From NCBI GenBank assembly GCA_028023455.1, contig JAQFVV010000002.1, positions 31,255,725 through 31,319,724 of the forward strand: a stretch of DNA of 64,000 nucleotides, written 5' to 3'. The notes under the pieces were generated by a model. It was not told the DNA's origin, did not search any database, and saw only the letters and a list, made by a program, of their open reading frames with translations. The DNA comes from Epiperipatus broadwayi. Lineage: Eukaryota > Onychophora > Udeonychophora > Euonychophora > Peripatidae. The position numbers were made by a program, and so were the translations under genes. This document shows positions 45,510 through 56,423 of the stretch, in pieces (positions within the stretch are counted from its first letter, which is position 1; every line of letters begins with the position of its first letter).

Positions 45510-48500
45510 ATGAACTATAAAATTGCAGGGATTAATGTCCGTGGCCTCAACTCATTGGACCATGCTCACATAATTAGAAATTGGATAAGTATTAACTCTC
45601 CCCCACATCCTTTTAATGGGGGAAACCAATTTCCATAATAACACTGACACTAAAATAGAAACAATAATTGCCACTATGGGATTCACTAAATTTTCAGTTG
45701 GACATTCAGCAGCTAGAGGGGTTGGGGTTTTAATTAACAAAAAATTTCCTCCAAACAAATTCTGTATACTCTATTTGGATAACAACTTAATCTTATCAGA
45801 AATAGACTATTGGGGCTACAGCATAAATCTAGCTTATATATACACTTCAAACAATCCTACTATCTATCAGAAAATCATTCAGATTTTAAATGCTATCCTT
45901 AGCAACAAATCAGGCTCTTTACTTATATTGGAAGATTTTAACACCACATATGGTCACTTTAACTTAAAATTTTTTCCACTGATAAATAAAAACTTGATGT
46001 GTGGGGAAGAATTCCTTCCTCCCAGATCCTACTCCTTTTTCACCAAATCCCACCAAATCCTAATAGACCTATTATATTATTCACCAGATTTACATTTTCA
46101 TCTAAATGCAAAACTTTTACCAGTTTTGTTTTCGAACCATATGGCCCTTGCAGTTACTCTTGAAACCATGGATGGTCTCCCAACCCCAGAGGCTCTTCAC
46201 AAAACCATGCAGATGGTAACAAAATCAAACATGACAGAGGCCATACTGTCTGAATCTTATAATATTTTTACAAAATCAACATCCTTCAAGACCAGTTGAA
46301 GAAGCCTGGTTTTCATTTATAGGCATCCTACAGACAATATTAAAACCCCACACCATAAAAGCCAAAGCCCTAATGGCTGCTTCAGAGATCTTCTACAAAT
46401 AGAGAATCAGCTTCAGATGCTCCAAAGTCAACCTATCAAAACACAAGATATATATAGTCTTAAAAATCTATACCGATCAAGACAAAAATACCTGGCAGAA
46501 TACCTATCCATTAGGAGAGCCAAATGCTATTTATCTCAACAACACCACTGGACAAAAGGCTACTTGAGATGGGCACTTGGAGGGAAAAATAACAAAACCA
46601 CTCCCACCTCCATCATTGCAGATGGGAAAACCTTACTGGGAACACCTATGATGAACACAATAAAAGAACACTTCCAGCAAAGAATGCAAACTGAAATCTT
46701 TAATGGCACACAATCCTGGTCTGAAGTTGATCCCCAGGCACCACATGGGATCACAGAAAACCTACTCCAACAGAAAATATCTTCCCTTCCAGATAGTGTA
46801 CATCCTGAATTACATGGGATTCCCAGATTCCTAATCCTACACCTCAATCAATTTGCAATTCCCATAATGAAAAAGATGGTGGATTACCTAGCAACTGGTA
46901 ATAGAGTGATACCTAACCTTTACCCAGTGGCATTGGTTCCATTTATAAAAAAATCAGGTTATGGATCTCTCAAACATCAGACCTATTTTCATGACACCCC
47001 TGCTAATTAAAATTGTACAGTCCATGATCAAAGACCTCATCCAACCAAATGTCTTAAAGCACATATCTAACAACCAATATGCCAAGAAGGGATCCTCTAC
47101 TGCACATGCAATGGGCAACATAATCTCCATCATTGATTATGTCAGAATCCACCAGAAGTCAGGGCCAATAGCTATTCAACTGGACATTGCTACAGCCTTT
47201 GACTCAGTACATATAGACATACTCTTAAATATTTTGGCTGAGTATGATGTTCCTGCAGCTGCTGTCCAGATCATAAGCAATTTACTATACAACAGGAAAA
47301 TTTTTATCACTGTGGATGGTAACATCACCTCCAGATTTAAACCAACACAAGCTCTCCCTCAGGGTTCCCCCCTCAGTGCCCTATGCTTCATTGCATATAT
47401 AAATCCTCTCCTGATGGATTTGGAAAAAAATCTACCAGGTCTTTTTATACACAATTTAAGCAGAGAATTCAACACGTTTGCCTACATGGATGATGTAATG
47501 AGCATCCTACCATCAAGAAAACATATTCCTTTGCTACAAACAATATTAAGCCACTATACTGAGAAATACAGGCTGCAATTCAACCCCAGCAAGTCTGCCT
47601 CCTGGCAAATTGTTTCAGGAAAGAAAATCAACACCCTCTTCTCTGCCAAGCCACAGAGATATCTTGGGTTTTCCATCTTCAAATCTACCACAGCAATGAC
47701 CAAAGAGATTCAGGATAACATCCTGGACACAACAAACAAATTCATCACTTCCTTGTCACAAGTCTACCTCTCCCTCCCTGGCAAGGTAGCACTAATTAAC
47801 ATGAATGTGGTGCCAAAAATAGCATACTTTCTTCCATTTATCAAATGCAACAAAAGCTTCATAAATAAAATAAATGGCTTGTGCTCAAGGCTTTTCTGGA
47901 GAGGTAAAATGATTGCGATCAGCCTCAAAGGCACTTAGCGACCAAGAAAGCTAAATGGTCTTGCTCTCCACTCCATTCAGGCATTGATTTACCAAAAAAT
48001 CCACAATGTCATACACAACTTGGTAGCATCATATGGTTATAACACAATTCTCCAAAAATCTTTGCTTCAAAAGGTAACACCCACTGACCGACCCCCACCA
48101 GACAAACAAACGTGGATCACTAGAAACACAAGTCTTATTAAACAGTACTGCCCAATAAATGACTCCACATTCAATTCTAAAATATCATTATGGCAAGCAT
48201 ACACAATCCTCCATCCTATCTTACATCCTATAATCAACACATTTTATTACAATAATCAGAAACTGGTATCCAACTTTAAAAGATGGAGTCTAGAGGCCAT
48301 ATACCTAGACTTTCTCTTTAAATACAACATTAATGGACTACCTACTAATCACTTCGTCTTTTACAAACAAGGTCACAACATAGACCCCACTAGCAGCATT
48401 TGCATGAACGGCGATGAGACATCCGAACACCTTTTCTCACAATGTACGGGATTCAGAGTGATCCGAGAAATCATACTCTCCAACACCAAGATAGATTTCT

Positions 48501-48790
48501 AACTGATCTCATCTCTGAAAGATAGTATCAATACTAATACCTATCCAATAATACGTCTCTCAATATTTTTTAACTATGCCATATGGGTTACATGTTGTAA
48601 ACTAATCATGGAACATCCACAACCTACTATAAAACAGGTTTTTTCCAAAACAATGATTAAAATCCAGAAGAGAGACCAACTCCTGGCATTGTCAAAAACA
48701 TTTGAGGACACTTGGACATTATATTACGCAATATGCCAAACTAACAACAAGGCAAAAGGGGGGGCTAACAATCAGATAACAAATATGTGA
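45510..48790 (+). pseudogene. LINE copy B ORF2: endonuclease / reverse transcriptase, frameshifted
   Basis: Start ATG 45,510 (MNYKIAGINVRGLNS). A shift near 45,600 leads to 45,616-46,299 with the endonuclease glutamate (MGETNF) and DFN (LEDFNTT), but the usual SDH is FSNH, so the catalytic aspartate is replaced by asparagine. After a TGA and two shifts, 46,417-47,010 and 46,961-47,938 carry the reverse transcriptase: NIRPIFMTPLL, motif A (LDIATAFDSVHID), motif B (LPQGSPLSALCF) and motif C YMDD, all intact. A TAG at 47,936-47,938 and a TAA at 48,500-48,502 interrupt an otherwise continuous frame to 48,790. The C-terminal zinc motif reads CMNGDETSEHLFSQC, with only one of the first two cysteines clear. 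Confidence 0.8.
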
Positions 48791-48962
48791 AAGATCTAAT
48801 GTTCACACCATATTGCACAACATAGACTCATCAGAACCCAAATGGAAATAACAAGATAGTTAGAACAACAATGTAAGCCTCAATTGTATAGTTACACATC
48901 ACTGTATACATTAGAAATAATAAATTATTATTGAAACTAAAAAAAAAAAAGCATTTATATTA

Positions 48963-49616
48963 CTTAAAAACAAATATTTTTGCTGATAATAATTTTGATC
49001 AGCTTCATTACAATGTAATCTTTCAATTCTTATTTTCCAAATTCTGAATACTCTTTATATACTTGCATTCCTTGCAGTAATTATGCACCAATCAGTACCA
49101 TTTCACTACAAGGTCAAGCAGTGTAAACACCATCCTTTAAATAGATAATACCAAGACTATTCTACTTTCATTAATTAGTTTTAATAAGAAAACCTGTTTT
49201 ACAAATTTTATTAAAATCTAATGTTAAGGAATTTTAAATAAATTAAATTTAAAATATCTGCTTTTTATCAGAATTTTCTAGAATGTGTTATGCATTTGAA
49301 CATTATTAATTATTTATCTAATCTCAGCTGACCATTTCTAATCTTTTTACATACACACATATATTCATTCTTATAAGGCTTTAATAATCTTTCATAATAA
49401 AATTAAATTTAAAATTTCCTATAATAGAGTTTAAAACTATTTAATTATAAATTGGCATGAAGCATATATATGAAAACATAAATATAGCTTCAGTACTGAT
49501 TCTAGTTCAGAAAAATGTACAATTGAAATGATAAAAATATTTATCTGCATTGTAAATATAAATGTAGAATATTAAAATCTCATTTATCCGAATTAATTCA
49601 TTCAAATTTTAAACTG
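48963..49616. other. AT-rich spacer, nothing recognised
   Basis: No ORF, RNA gene or bounded repeat seen. Confidence 0.5.
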
Positions 49617-49626
49617 CCACAAAGCA

Positions 49627-49887
49627 AAATATAAGATACCATATACTTCACAATTTCCACTTCCCAATGCACTTTAAATATATGATTTATTTTATCCCCT
49701 CTTGCCTACAGCTTCGACTGTCCAGCAGTCATCATCAGAGCTCTTAATAATCTTACCTTTCCTACTCATCTAAATAAGACATATATTTAAAGTGCATTGG
49801 GAAGTGTAAATTGTAGAGTATATGGTATTTTATATTATATATAATTCAGCAATGCAAATAAGAAGAAGTGGAAGGAAATTTTAAAAA
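49627..49887. mobile_element. Fold-back element with hammerhead-like loop and flanking direct repeat
   Basis: Arms of about 58 bp (49,628-49,685 and 49,779-49,836; shared 'acttcccaatgcactttaaa') flank a loop whose minus strand reads CTGATGATGACTG...CAGTCGAAGC. The direct repeat 'ccacaaagca' occurs at 49,617-49,626 and 49,888-49,897, extended imperfectly on the left ('aattttaaa'). Not the same arms as the element at 19,063, but a similar loop. Confidence 0.65.
49701..49738 (-). ncRNA. Hammerhead-like core in fold-back loop
   Basis: Minus strand: CTGATGA intact, then a GACTG/CAGTC stem with a 5-nt loop, then GAAGC (GAAA expected). An extra T lies before the stem. It has the best conserved CTGATGA and stem II of the set. 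Confidence 0.35.
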
Positions 49888-49897
49888 CCACAAAGCA

Positions 49898-50351
49898 TAA
49901 TGTTAAAATTGTTTGAATGAAACCATGTGTTTATTTATTTATGTTGGCCTATGAATAAAAAATGCATTACAGGACATGTGGTATGTTTACCCATTTTGAT
50001 GATGATCTAAGATCAAATCAATACTAGCCAAAACTGGGATTTTTTTTATTTTTCTAAACAGCATAGATATTTATTTAGTTAACTTATAGCCATTTAACTA
50101 ACCAATAATTAATTAGTCAGGAAATCAATATCTAATTATTTTTAGTTGGAAGTTAAAATAAAATATGAAAACTTGCGTTAACTTCATCCAGAAGTTATAA
50201 TGTTCAATAATTAATGCTTTTAAAGATAATTGTTTTTAATAAAGAAAATATACATATATATTAAACAGATTGTGTAGTTGGTTATTTTCTGCAAATAATG
50301 CTTCTGTGCATTAAGAAATATCACAGAATTATCAAATAAAAGCAAAAAAAT
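49898..50351. other. AT-rich spacer, nothing recognised
   Basis: No ORF or bounded repeat seen. Confidence 0.5.
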
Positions 50352-50381
50352 GGTGATCGTGTGATGTTTAGTGGTTTAAAA
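50351..50381 (+). mobile_element. Family-H tail-only copy, 5'-truncated insertion
   Basis: Only 'tggtgatcgtgtgatgttta' plus 'gtggttt' of the family-H tail, preceded by an A run and flanked by 'aaaagcaa' on both sides (about 50,338 and 50,380). Severe 5' truncation that keeps the tail marks this end as the 3' end of the family. Confidence 0.5.
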
Positions 50382-50391
50382 GCAAGATAAA

Positions 50392-51058
50392 AAGTCTAAT
50401 GATGATTTGAAAAAAATAAGACTAAAGGAAGATTGGCTGGTTTTTCACAGAAAACAATAGATTGGTAATCATGAAAATTAACAGCTACAAATACTTTGAT
50501 CAGATTATTATTAATAAGGGAAGTATTAATGAATTAAATTAATCATAGATTGAAATTTTTGTGAAGTGCTTTTAAACGAAATAAACTAATATTAAAAGGA
50601 AATGTGCTTACATGTTTAAAAAGACTTTAAATAGACTTGTTTTATCATTTCTGCATATGAATCCGAGATTTCATTGTTTAACAAAATAGCAATATAAAGT
50701 TTTAGATACACAACAAACTATGGAAAAATCTATGTTGAGAGTAACAAAGAGGATCATAAATACAGTATATAGGTGACAATACAAATAGGTACCACTGATA
50801 TCATTTTAAAAAATAAGAGAATGATATGGAGCTCAGCTGAATATATTGATAAAGAAAATGATAATAGATGAACAATTGATGTTTTAAAGTGGATCCCAAG
50901 AGATTGTAAAAGACTTAGAAAAATCACATAAGATGAATAGATAAAAATGTTTGTTGGAGTCATTGGAGAATAGGCACTATGGATTGAATAAACAGGAGTA
51001 AACATGGAGAGATCTTCGTCCTGCAATAAACTGATAATCATTTAAGATGATGATGACA
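50392..51058 (+). mobile_element. Old RTE relic, C-terminal reverse transcriptase region
   Basis: Conceptual translation in shifting frames follows the RTE protein at 37,338-39,086: blocks equivalent to NSYKYLGQIINTDG (50,480), EEINHRIKLG (50,530), LILKGNMPMCLKR (50,590), GSETWTLN (50,660), QTTQRSMERCMLGV (50,710) and WIPRDCKR (50,890). It ends in 'gatgatgatga'. Stops and indels are frequent, so it is much older than the other three copies. The antisense frame at 50,754-51,041 is its shadow. Confidence 0.7.
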
Positions 51059-51131
51059 TAGTAAATGAAAGTTTAGTTTAAATTAGTTTACTAATGAGTT
51101 GTGATTTTAAAAAATTCATTAAAAATGTTAT

Positions 51132-51310
51132 TAAACAAAGCAAAGCAAAACTCTCCATACAGTAGTGCCATCTTGTGCCAACAAGATCAATCATTGGATG
51201 CCAAAAGGCTTGTGCAGGTGGCACTATTGTATGGAGAGTTTTGCTTTGCTTTGTTTAATAACAATTATGTGCTAGTATGAGATAGTGATCATGTGATGTT
51301 TAGTGATTTA
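51132..51310. mobile_element. Family-H hairpin retroposon with 11-bp target duplication
   Basis: Flanked by 'aaaaatgttat' at 51,121-51,131 and 51,311-51,321. Arms 'aaacaaagcaaagcaaaact...agtgcca' and the complement ending 'ttttgctttgctttgttt' enclose a loop of about 45 nt. The tail ends 'gtgatcatgtgatgtttagt'. The plan is identical to the element at 19,088-19,240, with a different terminal stretch in the arms (cagg... replaced by caaagcaaag). Confidence 0.75.
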
Positions 51311-51442
51311 AAAAATGTTATCATGAGATAAAAATTAAAATATCATTTATTGTTTAAGAAAGTTATTCATTTTTTTCCTTATTAAGCAGAAAAAGTTGTA
51401 TTTTTCTTATAACACAGAAAAAGATATACTTACATGTTATTT

Positions 51443-52327
51443 AAATTTATTATTATAAAGCACTGATAATTTTGAAATTATTAAAGTGGAAGTCAACCTC
51501 TGATAATGCACTATTTCTTAAACATTATAAATCTTGGCACACTTGCCTGCCAGTAAGAGTTTAAAAACTTAAGTGAATCACTTAAGTTTAGTGTGTAATT
51601 GTGTATACACCAATTCTCATTTACCATGCTGAAATCAGGGCTTGAGTCTATTGTGTGCCTGATGTTATAATCAAATATTGAATTGTATAAATTTAGTTAA
51701 ACTATTGCAGAAGAAAGACAGTGTCTTATTTTTAACCACTTATGATTAGACTTATACAACTTATAAATCTGAATCCATTATTATAAAGTGCTGAAAATTT
51801 TGAAATTATTAAAGTGGAAGTCAACCTCCAATAATGTGCTATTTTTTGAATATTATAAATCTTTGTGTAGTCACCTGCCAGTAAGAGTTTAAAAAACTTA
51901 ATAAATCACTTAAGTTTAGAATGTATTTGCATATGCACCAGCTATCACTGCCCATGCTTAAATCAGGGCATGACTCTACTGTGTGCCTGATGTTAATAAT
52001 TTCAAAATTTTCAGCACTTTATAATAATATATTTACATTTATAAGTCATATAAGTCTAATCATAGATGGTTGAAAATGAGACACTGTCTTTCTCCTACAA
52101 AAGGTTAACTAAATTTGTACAATTCAATATTTGATTATAACAGACACACAATAGACTTAAGCCTTAATTTAATCATGGTCAGTGAGAGTTAATGTATATA
52201 CAAATATGCTTTAACCTTAAGTGATTGACCTAATTTTTTTAAACTCTTATTGGCAGGTGAGTGTGCAGAGATTTATAATATTTAAGAAATAGCACATTAT
52301 TGGAGGCTGACTTCCACTTTAATAACA
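51443..52327. mobile_element. 885-bp compound fold-back element with 12-bp direct repeats
   Basis: 'tacatgttattt' occurs at 51,431-51,442 and 52,328-52,339. Inside are three copies of one unit: a full copy in plus orientation (about 51,451-51,780), a partial plus copy (about 51,780-51,995) and a full minus copy (about 51,996-52,325). Marker blocks are 'aaagtggaagtcaacctc', 'gaaagacagtgtct' and 'gtgtgcctgatgtta' with their complements. No ORF. The three-part order suggests template switching or repeated recombination of an inverted dimer. Confidence 0.65.
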
Positions 52328-52339
52328 TACATGTTATTT

Positions 52340-53143
52340 TAAGTTGAAAGCTAACCAGGAATTTTTATTTAAATTATCCATTTTTAGAATGTCAAAGTAT
52401 TTATTTATTTTTTTTTTGTCTCAAAATTATTTAATGGAATATTTGTTACTTGTTAACTTTAAAAATATTAACAAATTGATTAATAAATCTCTCATAAATT
52501 CCATTCACAAGATTTAATTGTTTTTTCATGTATATTATAAACATTACAAACAACATTAACACATTGTTGAACATTTTCATCATTTTTTTACATTTACCAA
52601 AATCTTTTTAACAGGGGGAAAAAACAACAGAGGGGACACTAATGACTTTTTGTGCAGAAAAACCAGTGGATGATTTGTTGTAATTGTTGCACATAGAACA
52701 TCACTTATTTTTATGAACATAATGAAAGAAAATGTCACTGAGGGATCTACTATTTATTCAGATTGTTGCAAAAGCTATAAAACTGAGAAAATGTGCAGTG
52801 CTGGATTTGAATATTGCAAAGCAAATCACAGATATAAATTTGTGGATCCATATTTATTTTAATTACAAACAATTGTTGTACTTTTGTGTAGTTTTTTCTG
52901 TTTTTATAATCATATAAATAAAAGGAAATATTAAATACATTAGTCTATAGTCAGCCATATTGTTTACAAGACCTATTTGAGGCCCTGAAAATGGATAATT
53001 AAAACAAAAATGATGGGCAAGATTTTGCTTACAAATAATACATAAATACAGAAAATAATAATGGTAACAAATTTTTACATAAAATTTGTGCTCTTCTTTA
53101 TAAAAACCTATTTCTTTCATTTAATGATAATGTTTTATTTGGT
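52340..53143. other. AT-rich stretch, no convincing gene
   Basis: Two short frames (52,732-52,917 and 52,863-53,120 on the minus strand) overlap each other and have no recognisable domains or codon bias. I do not call them. Confidence 0.5.
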
Positions 53144-53155
53144 AATAGAGCCATG

Positions 53156-53588
53156 TTAAAACAGGCAAAACTCTTCATACAGTAGTGCCACTCATTGCAA
53201 ACCAGAATAATCAATGGATGCCAGAAATCTTGTGCATAAATCCCTATTTAGTGCCTACTCATCCAATATCCCCAAACTAGTTTCTAGCTTGTGGCTTTCA
53301 TCAGTGAGGAGACTTGGATCTAAGAACACTGCACCTAGATTTTAGGTTCTAATGCAACTCTCTAGCAGCCACCTTTTATCTCTACTTAGCTACAAAACTA
53401 TGATTTTAAAATTGAAAACACATTAACATTTTCAATCCAAGCTCAGTAGCTTATATTGTCATATAGGTCTGAACTCGGTTCAGTACTCATATATTTTGGT
53501 ATCTTTGGTTCTTTAATAACCATAGCCATCACTATCTTATTAGGCAGGATTGGTATTAAACCACTAAACATCACATGATCACCTTCTA
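53156..53588 (-). mobile_element. Family-H long copy (SINE-like) with perfect 12-bp target duplication
   Basis: Flanked by 'aatagagccatg' at 53,144-53,155 and 53,589-53,600. Read on the minus strand it starts 'ggtgatcatgtgatgtttag' followed by 'tggtttaata', and about 45 nt later has 'ggttattaaag'. These could be degenerate pol III A and B boxes of a tRNA-derived head. Then comes the body with 'cactgatgaaagccacaagc' and a 3' part ending 'gagttttgcctgttttaa'. The other family-H members contain the 3' part as a hairpin and carry the 'ggtgatc' piece at the opposite end. This copy may show the ancestral linear order. Confidence 0.65.
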
Positions 53589-53600
53589 AATAGAGCCATG

Positions 53601-54312
53601 CTGAATAATTCTGATGCCTGAAGCAAATCTTACTAATTGGCTGAAGTTAAGGAGTGTTTTTTACAAAAATTGTGACTAAAACAATAACTCAAGTAATAAT
53701 AATAAAAACTAAAGTATAAATTATGATTATCTATTTATATTTTTTAAAAAGAATAAAAGCAATTACAGTATAGTATACAAGTATATACTTAATACATCTC
53801 ATGAGCTTTTTGTTTTAAATTAGCAATACTTTATGTTTAATATAATTTTTTAGACAAATATAATAACTACAGACATTGTCTACAAATTTTAAAAGAAAAA
53901 GAATCTACAAGAGATGTTAACAAGCCATCAAAATAATATATATATATATATTAATAATGTTTTATACATTTTATTCATTTTATCATTTCTGAATTTTAGC
54001 ATAGTTACCTGTCAAAAATACTTTATTCCACAGCTAAATTAAAAGAATGGATTCCAAACAGATTTGTTTACTTTTCTCTAACTTTATTTATATTTTATTA
54101 AAGGATTATTTATCAAAAATTTTAAGGGTCAATAAAAAATTTGTTTAGAGAATTGATCAATTTTTAAAAATTTTGAATTAAAAATTATTATACTAAACAG
54201 TAATTCTAAACTTAAAACATTTATGTAAAAGTGAAATTTTTACTTTTAGAGAAACCATTTGTAGAAAAGATATAGTAATGAAAAACTTGTAAACATTGAC
54301 ATTTAAGAAAAG
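53601..54312. other. AT-rich stretch, nothing recognised
   Basis: Short (TA)n near 53,936-53,951; no ORF. Confidence 0.5.
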
Positions 54313-54400
54313 CAGTGTAGTAAAAATTACACTGCAGAAATATTATTCATTAAATGGATAATCTCTAATTTAATGAATATCCAATAAAAATTATTAATAT
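54313..54400 (+). repeat. Short dispersed repeat, first copy
   Basis: 'cagaaatattattcatta' with an internal hairpin ('attcattaaat' / 'atttaatgaat'). Repeated in diverged form at 54,672-54,755. Confidence 0.5.
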
Positions 54401-54671
54401 ATTTCTATCAAGTGGTTTGTGTCAAAGTTGTGATAGCAATGTGTTTGACACTTATTAATTAAACTCTAGCAATTACCTATCTATTTATACTGGCACAATG
54501 ATAAAGATATGTATAAGAGAATGTGATCTGCATTAATTGATAAGTGCCGATTTGGCATGAAATCTGCATATTGGGAAGATCTTTTTTACATGTCTTTGGA
54601 CATGTATTTATGGTTACACTTTTCCATAAGATGTTAAACATTGATAGAAACCATTCTCTACCCTGTGTGAG

Positions 54672-54755
54672 AGTGGGGTAGTGAAAATTATACTACAGAA
54701 ATATTATTCATTAATTGATCTAGTCTAATGAATAACGAATGAAAATTATTGCCAT
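54672..54755 (+). repeat. Short dispersed repeat, second copy
   Basis: Matches 54,313-54,400 through 'attatactacagaaatatta' and 'taatgaata' with substitutions. Function unknown. Confidence 0.5.
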
Positions 54756-55476
54756 GTTTATGAGTTTGTTTTTTGTCTTGCAGTTATCAAAGCTGGATTA
54801 GTTCTACTTATCAGGTTGGCCATAAAATTATACTGGGTGAGGTAAGAAATGAATTTTGTTTTAAAATGACAGGAAAAGTTTTCATTCATATAGAAGTTTT
54901 ATAAAACAGATTGATTATAAACAAAAACCAACAAATTATTCATCCACTAATATGATCGTGTTTAATCTATTATCTAAAATTTTGTATTGGATGAACTAGG
55001 AGCCTAACCATATGACAAATAATCTCAGCTTTATTTTCTGTTCTCAGCATCTTAATAGAAGTATAACAACATTGTACAATATTTTGATTAATAGAAAATA
55101 TGTATCTGATGAGTGTAATGTTTTTATTATATTCATTACTAAAGTGTTTATCATTTAATGAGTTGTAAAAATGCTTATTAATGTAAATCGTGAGAGACAG
55201 AAGCTATTAAGAAAGATAATATTAATGCATGATATTTTTACCTTTAGAAACATTTTAATGAATGCACTCTAAAACTTGCACATTGTATTTAATGTTTTGA
55301 ATGCAATGTGTAAAGACTGGCTTAGTTATTAAAATTCTAAAATGCAAGTACAGTATCAATCAACCAGTAATAGATGAAAATCTTCAGCAATATTTAGCTT
55401 GAACATTCACCAACTTGAAAATGTGATGTAATTTAAATATCTTGTTGTTTTTTTTAAACTAAAGGTATATTTAGAT
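54756..55476. other. AT-rich stretch, nothing recognised
   Basis: No ORF or bounded repeat seen. Confidence 0.5.
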
Positions 55477-55800
55477 GTTGTGGTACAACATAAACCTCAA
55501 TATGCTGCTTCTTTTAAATACTTAAAAGATAGAGTATGGTATTGCAGTGTTATAACTGCTACAACTAAGTTTAAAGTTATTTTAATTCATTTATGAAAGT
55601 GAGACTCAGTCCTATGTAATACAAAGAGAGTAACGAAATTCCATTTAAGACTTACAAGATCATAAAGCAAGTTAATATGATTTTTATGTTTTTGGATATT
55701 ATGGGATCTACTATTGTATATTTAAATCATTATTGGGGTGGACATATAAGATGAATCAATAATAAGAAGACTTCCTAAAAAGAAGTTGGTATTGATGAAC
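55477..55800 (+). mobile_element. Old LINE relic, second RTE-like lineage (C-terminal region)
   Basis: Conceptual translation gives FKYLKDRVWY, ATTKFKV, LYESETQS, then HYWGGHIR and KKEVGIDEL in shifting frames. This follows the block order of the post-polymerase region in another RTE-like lineage (YLGS / RVW / TKxKVY / LLYGSETW / WxGHVxRM / LPKxVxYGEL). Heavily mutated with internal deletions. Not the same lineage as the RTE copies elsewhere in the window. Confidence 0.45.
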
Positions 55801-55939
55801 TTGATGAATAGTTATCTTAGGATAGCAGATTCAGTTCATATCATTATCTCAAAAACAATGCAATAATGATTACTTTTATCGAAAACATATGATTGGGGAT
55901 AGAATATAATGGAAAAGTATAAAAAAGATTGCTCTAGAA

Positions 55940-56423
55940 CAGGGGTGGGAAAATAGCAGCCTGAGGGTCACATGCAGCCCGCTAAGAGTTTTTATGTAGC
56001 CCACCAAGACAATCAGAAAAATCCACCTTGAATTGAGATTTCCTTCCCATGTGTGACTGAAAATTTGTCTTATATTTTCCACTAGGATGGCCATGTCAAT
56101 ACACATGCGCAGTGTAGATACGATGTGCAGTGCCTTTCCAATTGATCTGGTTAATTTCAATTTTGTCTTTACATTAGCAAATATATACATTTCCCACCAT
56201 GAACCCTCCAAAAAAATGTAAAATCGGTGATGAATGTCATGTGTTTAATGAAGAATGAACAAACAAATATTTTTTTGGTAATACAGGGAATAAAGCAGTG
56301 TGTTTATTGTGTCATGAAAAAAGGTGTGGCCCTTCACTAACCTTCACTTCCACAAAGTGGCCCCCCGATGCAGCCCTCCACCAACCTCTGTGGCTTCTGA
56401 GCCAAAACAATTGCCCACCCTTG
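55940..56423 (+). mobile_element. hAT-superfamily non-autonomous element (MITE) with 8-bp target duplication
   Basis: Terminal inverted repeats CAGGGGTGGG (55,940) and CCCACCCTTG (to 56,423). Target duplication 'ctctagaa' at 55,932-55,939 and 56,424-56,431 is perfect and 8 bp, diagnostic of hAT. GC-richer than its surroundings. Subterminal 'gcagcc', 'gcagccc' and 'ggccc' repeats are typical. It retains a transposase N-terminal relic (56,199-56,340) with a large internal deletion. Confidence 0.9.
56199..56340 (+). pseudogene. hAT transposase N-terminal remnant
   Basis: ATG 56,199 begins MNPPKKCKIGDECHVFNEE, then a TGA where these transposases have Trp, then TNKYFFGNTGNKAVCLLCHEK. This matches the start of Charlie/ZBED-like hAT transposases, with the CxxC that opens the BED-type zinc finger. 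The frame then joins the 3' terminal sequence, so the catalytic domain is deleted. It can at most be mobilised in trans. Confidence 0.75.

Larger units (their letters stand above)
42918..48950 (+). mobile_element. Two-ORF LINE, copy B, full-length with 12-bp target duplication
   Basis: Perfect direct repeats 'gcatttatatta' lie at 42,906-42,917 and 48,951-48,962. The right one follows an A run (48,939-48,950). The 6,033-bp element has a short 5' region, ORF1, ORF2 and a 160-bp 3' region with an AATAAA-like 'aataataaatta' near 48,915. It has the same architecture as copy A but is clearly diverged in protein and has unrelated untranslated regions, so the two are different subfamilies. A 12-bp duplication and A tail are characteristic of target-primed insertion by an L1-group endonuclease. 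Both ORFs are disrupted. Confidence 0.85.

Noticed and set aside
52732-53120. Two short overlapping frames (61 and 85 residues)
   Set aside because: Opposite strands, hydrophobic and low complexity from AT-rich DNA, no recognisable family.
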